This document shows positions 22,987 through 33,309 of a stretch of 64,000 nt of DNA, piece by piece. A program made the translations under genes and the position numbers. How positions within the stretch are numbered: position 1 is the stretch's first letter; each line of letters opens with the position of its first letter. Under the pieces are notes generated by a model. That model did no database searches and was not told the DNA's origin. It worked only from the letters and a program-made list of their open reading frames with translations. The DNA is from Cyathus striatus. Taxonomy: Eukaryota; Basidiomycota; Agaricomycetes; Agaricales; Nidulariaceae. The DNA is taken from NCBI GenBank assembly GCA_025738555.1, contig JAOVFP010000008.1, positions 1,674,001 through 1,738,000 on the forward strand, given 5' to 3'.

Positions 22987-23849
22987 ATGTGCCCTTTCCG
23001 AAGAAGACAGAAAGCGTCGATGAATCGCGAATCCCCAGCCCCGCGAAATAACCGACCTCGAAACCAATCGGAGACATGATGAAGTGCTCATTAGTCATTC
23101 CTGGAGTCTGAGGAGATAGATTCCGTCGAAGATTGTTGTGATGCCCTCGCTTTGAATTTTCAGTGTCCAGACGCGATAATCAAGATTTGAGAATAATGGT
23201 CATCATGTGGAATACAAATTGGGTAAGTGACATGTGGGCGTTTGTGGGCTCAGATCAGGAATCATTTGCATCCCGTTAGCCGAGACTTGAGCATATCCAG
23301 CTCTAGAATAGGATTGGGTTACTTGCGAGTAGAATAATGGAGGGTGGTATAGTTTACTAGTAAGTAAGTTGAAGTAGGCTTGGTACTGTATACGTACTTT
23401 TGACTTTGGGTAAGTATGCGAATCAACATGTTTCCGAACTGTACACAGTCACTGCTTGCCATTTTCCTTGCACTTGCCTCTAGTTGTCTATTAGCCACGA
23501 GATTCATTCATTGATCCAAGATTCAGGTAAAATTCGGATTGGGGCCAGCGTTAGGCCTGCGGCACGGATGCCAATTTAGAAATTAGATCACGATTTCCCG
23601 GCGGGACGCCTACGCGAAAGTAACAGTGGAAACTTGAAAGATTCCTTTCACAAGTATCGTGCCTCGAGGCTCGAGTATCCATTGTTCTAGTCACGGTAAA
23701 GATTGAGGGAAGAGATTCTGTTTGCCACTGTCCTAATCGCATCCATTAAGCAAACAGCAACAATCACTTCCTCACCGTCGCGTACGACATCAAGCCTAGG
23801 CTGCTCATCGCCATTGCCCACCTCAACAACGCTGACCAAACACGACACG
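22987..23849. other. intergenic stretch without supported gene
   Basis: Short open frames only; no splice-consistent gene, RNA gene or repeat was recognised. It ends in the presumed promoter and 5' leader of the gene at 23850. Confidence 0.4.
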
Positions 23850-24630
23850 ATGCTCCCAAATCAACCCAACAGCAGCAACCCCTTTCAACAACCTATACCA
23901 ACCTCATTTCCTGCGCCTTTCGCAGGATCATCCCTGCACCCCCAAATGCTCCCATTACAAGTCGACTTTTCGTCCGACCTTGCGTTTTCTTCTTCACAGG
24001 TTAGTTCTTTCCTTTCACGCAATCGAAGTCTTTCTAATGATTTATCTAGGTGCATTCTTTTTACTTTACAGCTTACAGGTGTTAATTCGCACCACAGACA
24101 CAACAAACGCAATCGCAGCCGCAACAAGCTCAAGTCGACCCGAACAGCCCAGAGCTGTTCAAGAAGAATCTGCATTTAGCCTATGAGGGTAGTTTGAGGC
24201 TGCAGCGGTGTGTGCAGGAGGTTATGGGTGGGATGTGCATCCTTTCTTTCTTCATTCAATACTTCATCGTACTAACAACCCCTCCAGCCAAAACGCCTAT
24301 CGCGAAGGCTACACAACCATGCACACAAAAGAATCAATCACAGCGCTGAACCTCCAGCTCAGAGCGCTAATTGAGCACCTCGTCTCCTCGGGAATCGGTG
24401 CCCTACCCTTGTTGCCTCTTCCTCTTCCTTCCTCGTCGGCGCAGAATGCCTCAACCGAGCTGCATGGTTCTACGGAGCAGGTTGTGCCGCCGAGTGAGGC
24501 GCAGATGCTGGTGGATCAGCAACGAGCTATTGAGGTTGCGTTTGAGAGGCTTAGGAGGGCACGGGAGAGTGCGGGCGTTGTGGCTAATCTTGTGGGTGAG
24601 GCGGAGGGTAAGGGGATGGGTGGAAAGTAG
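23850..24630 (+). CDS. conserved-looking hypothetical protein, Q/P-rich N-terminus with helical core
   Basis: Exons 23850-23999, 24098-24234 and 24288-24630 join in frame to 209 residues. The N-terminal part is rich in Pro, Ser, Asn and Gln (with a QQTQSQPQQAQ stretch at the exon 2 start). Exons 2-3 encode a predicted helical region: LFKKNLHLAYEGSLRLQRCV, then about 40 more residues through TMHTKESITALNLQLRALIEHL. A Gly/Ser/Pro linker and a C-terminal helix (QQRAIEVAFERLRRARES) follow. GC content is higher than in the surroundings, as expected for a coding region under selection. I do not recognise the family. A small helical subunit of a larger complex is one possibility, but that is speculation. 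The splice sites are canonical and the frame closes exactly. Confidence 0.7.
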
Positions 24631-26822
24631 GTTGGGAGAGGAGGCATGTACGATGTGATGTATATGTGAGTTTTTGGCTTGATTGCAGAGATAATGCTAA
24701 TCCGTGTTGCAGTAACTTGTATTCCATTATAGCATAGATTCGTTCACCAATGTCATACTCTTCGGTTCAACGTCCAGCTTCAGTCTATCGATCCAAACCT
24801 ACGCTCTATCGCCTTTCAACATATGATAGCTAGAGACATTGAGAGCTCGGAGCGTATCGGACAAGAATCCGTACGGGCCAGCTCCTGAACCTCTTCGCTC
24901 TCTGTCAATTTTTCTCATCGAAGGGTAGCAGAAGCTCCGCTACTTCTCAAGCGCACTCTTCATTCAGGCCTCAGACCTCTAAACTTACGAGCCCCCACTT
25001 CCCATCCCAGGGAAGCAGTAGCTCTGCCCATCGAATTGCATGCATACTTTGCCACTGTCCCCTCTAGATGTTCTCCGCAGTTCAGTGTCCAGAATCGCTC
25101 CTTGCGTTTGCTATCAGCAAATGCCCTGGCATAGTTACGTAGTGTTACGTGTATATGCCCGTCTACTTCGCAGTGTCCAGAGCAGACGAGAGCATCTATG
25201 CTGCTTACGGTCTACCACAGATATTGTACGTCCTTCAAAAATGCGCAGGACGTACGCGGGATTGTGGTACCTACCCAGGGTCTGGGGATACGTTGTCGGC
25301 TATTCGACTTGGTTCTTGGACACCAACGGATATATGATACCTACGCTCTACACCAACTCTACACCCTTTCGTACCTTCGTCAACATCAACTCTAGGTCTC
25401 TCTCGCCCTTAGAAGTTAGCACCACCTGAAGTCCGGCCCAGCCTAACTCAAGCGAAGGCGCTTTAACACGACCTGATCATCCCACAGCTGCTATCAAATC
25501 TCCCGACTGCCAACATGGATTCCTGCTTGAAGCCATAAATCCGCCCAGCCTCCCTCATTTCCCCCTCTGCAAATTTCATCCAATCGCCAAATAAAGATCT
25601 ATCAGCTTGTGTTTCAATTACCCCCCCCCCCCCGCGCCATTCTTCTCTTCAAGCTGACTTCATTATATAAGACGATTACGACCATATCCCACGTCACTTC
25701 CCGAAGGCAGACACTCTACTTCTCAGCCGTCATGCGTGCGCACCGATTTATCCACCAAGACATCTCCACCGCGTCGTGCCCCATCATACGTCCACAACGC
25801 TCCTTCCTGCATTATTCGGTCTAGCTATCGCGACTAAAGGGTGGCATTATTAGTCCCTCCGCGTGCAAGGACTATCAGGCAAGGTAGCTGTCCTTCGACT
25901 GTTCATGGTGTATCGCTCTTCCTCTGAGCCTTACACTACGTACCAACGGCCCCCGGGTAGACATCTTCTCAGGCCTGGCATCGTCCGTATCATCACCCTC
26001 CCCATCTCTTACATATCGTACGTTGATATGCAAAGAACTTGAATAAGCGTCACGTCATCAGGCACGCACCTCGTTCCTGCCACCACCACCACCACACGCG
26101 CGTAGGACTTCCTCACCATATCCCGCTACCCATCTCGTTCGACACCCTTTGTTTCTCCAGCACCCCACCATCACCATCGTTGGCTGACTTCCAAAGCTAA
26201 CAGATTGTGGAATTTGATTCCAGTTCAGGGCGCCTCTACGAGGTTCTTCGGCGGTGTCGGGTGTTCAATAGGAATACTTGGCTCTACGTGCTCACTTTCG
26301 GGCATATGGACATGTCGAAGAGATACGACGTCATGCAAGGAGGCGTTATACTCGCCGGTGCACGGCTGGGGGATGGTTGGATGCGGCTGCTGGTGTTATG
26401 CGGCTACTACGAACATCATCCACAAGGTAGCATGGAACATGAACATGTGCACTTCGCTCGTGCTCCTCGATCAGGACATCATGCCAACAGCCTTGACAGC
26501 GTTCCTCGTACATCTCGTACATGTGCCAGGGAAAATAGAGATGCGATGGTGATTGACTAGGCTTGGAGAGTTGATACATACAGTGACTATATGAGACTTT
26601 TGATCTTCTAGACAGATATCCACTCTCGTTAAAAGTCGCACCTTTTACTGGGGTGGGATATATATCATTAAGATGAATGGTCGAACTATACATACCTCTT
26701 TAAACCTGTTCACGAAGGTCAAGCGACAAACACTTGTAAGAGCAACTTAGACAATTATACATAGATTTAAGATTATTACAGTTTACTAGGAAAATAATGT
26801 CGTACTTCATAAAGCTTCATAA
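24631..26822. other. intergenic with weak dispersed-repeat copy D
   Basis: No gene is supported. A 13-C homopolymer lies at 25621-25633. About 25900-26200 resembles the body of the dispersed repeat (GACACCCTTTGTTTCTCCAG at about 26140 against GACACCCTTTACTTATCCAG near 487), so it may be a fourth, very decayed copy. Open frames at 26205-26560 look composition-driven. Confidence 0.4.
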
Positions 26823-27770
26823 TCAGAGTCCGGGGTCAAGGGGAGTATAGACAAAGTTTGTGACCAGATACCAGCGATGCCCATCCACTGTGTATAACTT
26901 CTCCAACCGGAGGTGTTCATACGTTATTCCATCCGAACCAAGGCGAAAGGGAAAGTCACATCCGAATAATCTAATGGCTTCTTCTCGATCCATCTTATTG
27001 CTCTGCAATTTGTGATTTATCAGAAAGCTGATACTTAACTTTTAAATTAATAGTAATTCAAGCTTACACGATAGCAATCCTTCCAAGAACGCGCAATCCG
27101 CTGCGCAATCTCGCGGAGAGTAGAAGGTCTCCCCTTGCTTTCGTTGAACAAAGAAAATTCCGAAGTAAAAGGTTGATACCCATGCCACTGAAAACGATTT
27201 CAGTAAATACACTCATGCAAGAAAAGGTCAGGATCGCATACACAAATAAGCAGTTCACCCTTACACCGGCACCCCTTCAACGCTCGAGGAAATTTTCTAT
27301 CGAAGTCCATAAGCCGGGTCATATCCATGATCTGGCTGTTACCCTTTAGGGCTTCAGTGAGTGCAAGGCCGTTCACACGCATCTCGGACTGGTAAATATC
27401 ATGGAAGTCAATATAGGCAAGGGGTACGATTCCACTGCCAGCGATTGCGCCAACGACTTGCGAAGGGAGAAATGCATGCCAATCGTCAGTTCTGGGCAGG
27501 GGACTGGAGTACTTTGGGATAGTGCTCCTCCCCCCGTGGTTGAGGCTTGTACTAGTGGCAGTCGAGTCCTGTTTAAAAATTCAGTATGGGAATATATATA
27601 CTTAATTGATGCGTACATTATCAAGCGCCCGGTGTAGGCTATTCTTTTCTTTTTCTCGTAGCTGATTTGTTTCCCTTGTATCCTATGAGAAGGTCAGAAG
27701 TGATATATGATGACTATAAGTGTTTGCACACCCTGCCTGCGAAATGGGTGCTGGATTTGTTGGAAAGCAT
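26823..27770 (-). CDS. hypothetical protein, five exons
   Basis: Exons in transcription order: 27732-27770, 27617-27682, 27242-27568, 27068-27187, 26823-27002. Introns are 49, 48, 54 and 65 nt, all GT...AG. The joined frame has 243 codons and ends TPLDPGL. Without splicing the third and fourth exons seem separated by a TGA at 27200, but this lies inside a good 54-nt intron (donor GTATGC, branch-like TTACTGA, acceptor TTTTCAG). The N-terminus is charged (KEKN), the middle has Trp/His (DDWHAFLPSQVVG), and the C-terminal part has alternating charged and aromatic residues (SWKDCYR, YEHLRLEKLY, HRWYLVTNF). No domain is recognised. No signal peptide or membrane segment is evident. Coding status rests on splice consistency and a long shared frame. 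Confidence 0.65.
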
Positions 27771-28568
27771 TTTGATAAGGATTTTTGGTGGTTCGCGAAT
27801 GCTTGAAGGTGCTAAATATTATTAAGTATTATACGAATATATAGCTGCATGTGAGGTGTATATATACAACTCTCAATGTCAAAGCGGGAGTGCCATTGTC
27901 CTGGACAATGGCATGCCAATTATGTGTCCAGTATTCAACATTCTTTGACATTCTCATACGCATTGACCCCGAATTGATCATAAAAACCTACAACAATCAT
28001 GTCGATTTACGCGCACGAAGGAAAGGATTACAAAGTGAAAGTATGTATCCACACGACGCACGTGGTAACACCATGTCTTTGTCTTTTGTCTTCGTCTTTC
28101 AAGTCTTTGTCTTTATCTACACGAGCTATCAAAATAAACGACCCTCTTAAACCGTACCTGTTCCCCGACCGTCGTCCAAGTACACGGCCTTATATTTGAG
28201 ATGAGGGAAGCATGGGGTTGCATACTATGTCGTGTGTCACATATCATAACGCATACACCCTGTTAAGAAGTCCAGAATCGGACCTAGACATTAGTACGCG
28301 CGTGATTGTCCCAGGTGTGTCTTAGCATATGAATGGCGAGTATACTTTAAGGGGCTGGTACGAGTGAACTTGCAGCTCGAGCATGTCATCCTGGAGAAGG
28401 CTGTGTTTTAACTTTGGATAGGGTTACGGCCGACTTTGTATTACCGGTGGCAATAGGAGCGTGAGGCCTGGAGTGGTTAAAGAAGATAACAGCTGAACTT
28501 GGCATGCAGAGCGCAAGAGTAGATGGTTTTGTTGAAGAGCAGGCTGCGATTCGACGATGCAAAATTCA
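27771..28568. other. intergenic stretch without supported gene
   Basis: Holds the presumed promoter of the gene ending at 27770. A perfect 10-bp palindromic pair (CATTGTCCTG GACAATG, about 27893-27910) is the only structure noticed. Open frames are short and unconvincing. Confidence 0.35.
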
Positions 28569-29296
28569 TAGTGTTGTTAACGGCGCAGTCCGGCTAAGCT
28601 CGGCTTGGTCCTACTCAGCTCCAGCAACAGCTCGGCCCTTATCAGCTAGGCTAACGGCTCTAGCCATTCAGACCGTAAAAATGTAATATATCTGGACAGT
28701 TATTATGTAATTATGCTTCTTCTAGTAGTGGCTCATCGTCACCATTAGTAATTACTATGATACTCATTGTTGACACCCAGAGCAGCCATGAATAATGCTA
28801 CTTAGATTTTCAGGACATGTATCAGAATCTACTTCACACCAACTTCACACTCCTTCATGTACTTATATTAGTTTAAGAATTTATAAGAAAACTAGTGAAT
28901 ATTGAAAGTGAATGAAATTTAATGAATCTTTCCGAGATTATGCCCTAGCTTTATACAATAGAATACAAACAATACATCCAGGATAGCACATATGTATTCT
29001 AAAGACAGCTCCTTCCATGTTCTCATAATATTTTAACGAAGCTTGAACGACCTTGAGTCAAAGCTAAGAGTGATGGAGGTTGGAGAGAGGAAGAGAAGTG
29101 GCAATGAAGTGGAAAAGCGAGGTGCAACATACTCAGTTTTGTTCCTGAGTAGGATGCACGTGAGAGAACTCTCTGAGCCGTTTAACAACGGCCGGCCGCA
29201 GCTAAGAGCCATGAGCCTTATTGACAGTTCGGCTCAGCTCAAATAAGGCTCGGCTCACCGGCTCAACGGTCCTGAGCCGAGCCATTAACAACACTA
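28569..29296. mobile_element. hAT-like non-autonomous element
   Basis: Inverted ends TAGTGTTGTTAACGGC (28569) and, read inward from 29296, TAGTGTTGTTAATGGC are flanked by ATTCA (28564-28568 and 29297-29301). GGCTC/GAGCC-rich subterminal repeats lie at both ends, for example GAGCCGAGCC near 29275 and GGCTAAGCTCGGC near 28591. Such ends resemble hAT elements, but these normally make 8-bp duplications, whereas only 5 bp match here. The interior has no transposase. Confidence 0.55.
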
Positions 29297-29752
29297 ATTC
29301 ACAGGCTGACGGCGATAAGTGGCGATTACATACGGTCTCTGCCTAAATTACCATTCGCATATTTTATTCCCTCTGCGACGTTAGAGGAAGACGAATTGTT
29401 CGTCCTTCTGACAGGTATTAATCGTATGTAGAAATATTAACCTCAAAGACCATTATCAGACAGGTCAACTTCTGGTCAACTAGAAACAGAAACGGTACCA
29501 CGCGAAAGGAAGGAACAAAAATAGGAGTAGTGTCAAGTGATCATTTGGTGATCGTTATCCATGAGAAAAATAGGATTGATTGACATCAAATGAAACTGCG
29601 AGACCGCACAAATGATAAGGAATATAAAAGCATGCGGTCCGCGCAAGTTGAAGTACTTATATAAACTGCACATTGGAAGGTGATGGTAATTTCTTGCCCA
29701 TCAATTCGAACAGTCAGCAGTCAACGTTCAACTGTGAAGCATATACCTCACC
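29297..29752. promoter_or_regulatory. upstream region of the NB-ARC-TPR gene
   Basis: No gene. A TATA-like sequence, TATATAAAC, lies at about 29658, some 95 bp before the start codon, preceded by AT-rich sequence. It is the likely core promoter of the gene starting at 29753; inferred from position only. Confidence 0.4.
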
Positions 29753-32463
29753 ATGTCATTTGCAAATGCTCAAAACTTTGTAATTCAACGTGCTGAAATG
29801 AATGATATAAGAATTCATACCCAGGTAAATAGCATCATTCAATAAACCATGATATAAACACTTTTTACTTATGTCACTCAATGCACAGAACATCTATAAT
29901 CAGTCTAAAGATAAACCCCTTTCTCCAGTTCATACCAGTGTTCCTTGCACATCTCAAAACTTCATTGGGCAAGAGATGTACCTGGAGAGACTTCATCAAC
30001 ATTTTTTGAGAGCAAATACCACTGAGAGAAAGATGTTCCTTCTGTATGGAATGGGTGGCATTGGAAAGACTCAGATTTGTTTGAAATTTAATGATGAAAA
30101 GGCTGGCCAGTGTGTATTTTTATTATTTTATCATATCCATACAGCTAATAGCTTCTAATAGATATGTAAACACCTTTTGGATTGATACAACATCTGAGGA
30201 TACAGTCATTCAAAGTCTAAAAGAAATATACAAGATGATTTCTCCTCCAGGAATTTCTGCATCTACATTCTCTGCTGCTGCTGCACTCAATAAGATTTCA
30301 AACCTTGAAACTGAATGGCTCATAATCTATGATAATGCTGATGGTTCTCCTGAACTTGTTGAAAAGTATCTTCCACCTGGAAATAAAGGAAATATCTTGA
30401 TTACAAGCAGAAACCCTGGATTAAGAAGAACTACAACATTTAATAACTCAATGGAAGTAGTTGAAATGAGAGAACAAACTGCTATTGATCTGCTTTTCAA
30501 AACAAGTGGAATTGATAAGAATTTTAAGGGGCACTTGGAAGAGGCAAAAATTATAGCTCAAAAATTGTATTATCTACCATTAGCTATTGATATAGCTGGA
30601 GCATATATTATGCAAGTTCAATGTGATTTTGTGCATTTTACAAAACTCTACAACAATTACAGACCCAAGATCTTGAATCATGAAAAGTTTAAAGGCATAT
30701 CAGGGTATAATAGAACAGTATATAAGACATGGGAAATGTCTCTTGAAAAGATACAGAAAATATCAAGTGACAATAAAAATAAAGATAGAGCAGCTGCAGC
30801 AAAATATGCTATGATTCTTATAAATATCTGTGCCTTTTTTCACCATGAAAAGATATCTGAATCTATATTTGCAAGAGCATCAAAGAATTTCTTGGCTCAT
30901 ATGAAATTATATAAACATGATAATATACCTTCATACCTACCCTCAATGGATGCAAAAATCTTCAATACAAATGATTTTGGAGAGTGGAATGAGTGGATAT
31001 TTACAGAAAGCATTGAATTGCTTCTTTCATTCTCATTAATAAAGAAAACCACAAAAACAATGTTGTACAGCTTTCATCCACTGGTACAAATATATTGTCA
31101 AGATAGAATATTAGTGAATGAAAAAAATGTATGGATTCTAAATGCTAGATCAATGCTATTGAGCTCTGTTGGTACTGAAGATTCAACTGAAGAGTATATG
31201 TATCAAACCAATATGTTACCACATGTTTTGCAAAATTTAGCTCATGATAATAAAATGATTAAATCAAACTACTACAATGATATTTTCCATATGTTAGCCA
31301 AGATCCTACGGAAAAATGGCAAATATGACATGGAGGAAGAGTATAGATCAAGAGTTGCTCTAAAGTATTTGGAAAAACTTGTGGGATTTCATGAAAAGTT
31401 GAATGATAGTTTGATTGTTATGGAAAAAATGTGCTTGAAAATGAAGAAAAGTAAACATCAAGATAATACTGTGCAGGTACTTGGTAAACTTCATCAGTTA
31501 GCAGTTACATACTGGTACCAAGGTAAAACTACAAGTGCTGAACAGCTTGAAAGTAAAGTTTTGAATATGCAACAGAGAATTCTTGGAACTGAACATCCTG
31601 AGACTATCTGGAGCATGGCTAATCTTGCACTACAGTATAAAAATCTAGGTAAATATACAGAGGCAGTACAGCTGGAAATTACAGTTCTGAATATGAGAAA
31701 GCAAATTTATGGCAGTGACCATCCTGATACACTTTGGGCCATGGCCAATTTAGCAATATCATACAAAAATCTGGGTAAACACATGGATGCAGAACAACTG
31801 GAAATTAAAGTTTTGAACACAAGGAGGAAAATTATTGGCAATGACCACCCTGATGTACTCTGGAGCATGTCCAATTTAGCAATTTCATACAAAAATCTGG
31901 GAAAATATGCAGATGCTGAACAGCTGGAAGTTGAAATTTTGGATATGAGGAAGCAAATTCTTGGCAATGAACATCCTGATACACTCTGGGGCATGACCAA
32001 TCTAGCAGTATCATATAAAAATCAGGGTAACTATTCAGATGCTGAAAAGCTGGAAGTTGAGGTTTTAGATATAAGAAAGAAATTTCTTGGAAGTGAGCAT
32101 CCTGACACACTCTGGTGCATGGCCAATCTAGCAATATCATACAAGAATCTGGGTAAGCATACAGATGCAGAACAGCTAGAAATTGAAGTTTTAGACACAC
32201 GAAAGAGAATTCTTGGGAATGATCATCCTGATACACTCTGGGGCATGGTGAATTTAGCAATATCATACAAAAATCAGGGTAAACATACAGATGCTGAACA
32301 GCTGGAGGTTAAAATTTTAGATGTAAGAAAAAAACTTCTTGGGAATGAGCATCCTGATACACTTCAGAGCATGATCAATCTTGCAATTTTATATAAAAAT
32401 CTGGGAAAATATACCATTGCAGAACAGCTGGAAAGAGAGGTGTTGAAAATGAAGAAAAGATGA
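29753..32463 (+). CDS. NB-ARC-TPR NLR-type STAND protein
   Basis: Exons 29753-29824, 29889-30109 and 30162-32463 join in frame to 864 residues. A short N-terminus is followed by an NB-ARC domain: FIGQEMYLERL, P-loop GMGGIGKTQ (about residues 78-86), Walker B-like WLIIYDNAD, sensor ILITSRNPG and the GLPLA-equivalent YYLPLAIDIAGAY. A helical linker with an MHD-like FHPLVQ follows. The C-terminal third has about eight 42-residue TPR repeats of the kinesin-light-chain/TPR_10-12 type (KNLGKxxDAEQLE...GNxHPDTLWxMANLAISY). Repeats from about 31590 to 32450 are very similar at the DNA level. Such proteins are thought to be nucleotide-switched sensors whose repeats bind the ligand; the trigger is unknown. 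No effector domain is recognised at the short N-terminus. No stops: the gene looks intact, unlike the NACHT-WD40 gene at 17-20 kb. Confidence 0.88.
31470..32460 (+). repeat. tandem TPR-coding repeats, 126-bp period
   Basis: About eight 126-bp units encode TPR pairs. The recurring bases around CATCCTGATACACTCTGGGGCATG and ATATCATACAAAAATCTGGG make the array visible by eye, and neighbouring units are nearly identical over long stretches. Confidence 0.85.
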
Positions 32464-33309
32464 TCCAGGAATGAAAACTTGCTTACTCTCTGAAGCATGG
32501 ACAATTATACTAAGATCTGGGAAAGATACATATGGACTTCAGTTGAAAACTGATGTGTTGGAATGAGCATCTACTTACACTCTGATACACTGTCTGGTCT
32601 ATCTTAATTTCTTTCACTTTTATGTATATCTTTTTTACACATACTTGTGTATTTTCTCCTTTGATTACTATACATAAATTACTCAGTTTTCCACTCCATT
32701 GTTCAAAAACAGTTAGTTATAGTTCATATTATATGAACTCCCTTGTCTCTATATCCATGCTTTTGTTGTCTTGAATAGTGTCTAACACATCTCCATTTAG
32801 TATTTAAGTTGCATAAAACTACAAATGGTGACAATTTTATTTTATGATTTTAAATATTTCCTTATACCTCTGTTTATGCCACATGAGCACTGTGATGTGT
32901 GATTAAAAGTAAGTATATCTGTTCATGCTCACAGTATCGTGCGATGCAACAGTTTGTAGAAAGGGATATACCTTATGTACTGCAGAATTACCATTTACAC
33001 CGAAGATCCATTCACCCGAGGTTCTCAAGCTAGAAAATTTCGATAGGAAAAAGAGAATGTTTCAGATGATACAAACACAGTGATGTCAGGATCTGGTAAA
33101 CCTACAAATGCAGTGCCTGATTCATCCTGATTGCAAGAAATAATACAGTTTAAAAATATGTTTCAAACATATTTCACTTGGAGATATTGGTCCAAGCACG
33201 TAGTGGCAGGTTTAATGTTTACTTGTCACAGTACATTGTGTACAATATATCGCAATACAACTACTTACATAGCATAACCATCATAAATCATCGCTCGCTC
33301 TGCCAAGCC
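32464..33309. other. intergenic between convergent genes
   Basis: An AT-rich 3' region shared by the NB-ARC-TPR gene (plus) and the AAA gene (minus). The first bases after the stop still resemble a decaying TPR unit (32470-32590). No other gene. Confidence 0.45.

Noticed and set aside
25621..25633. 13-C homopolymer as a functional signal
   Set aside because: Isolated homopolymer without context; could be assembly noise.
26205..26693. Three overlapping frames of about 115 residues
   Set aside because: Open on both strands with no family resemblance; likely decayed repeat.
27200..27202. Apparent nonsense codon in the 26.8-27.8 kb gene
   Set aside because: It falls inside a canonical 54-nt intron whose removal keeps the frame.
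31707..32266. Minus-strand frames opposite the TPR repeats
   Set aside because: Shadow frames that repeat because the plus-strand repeats do.
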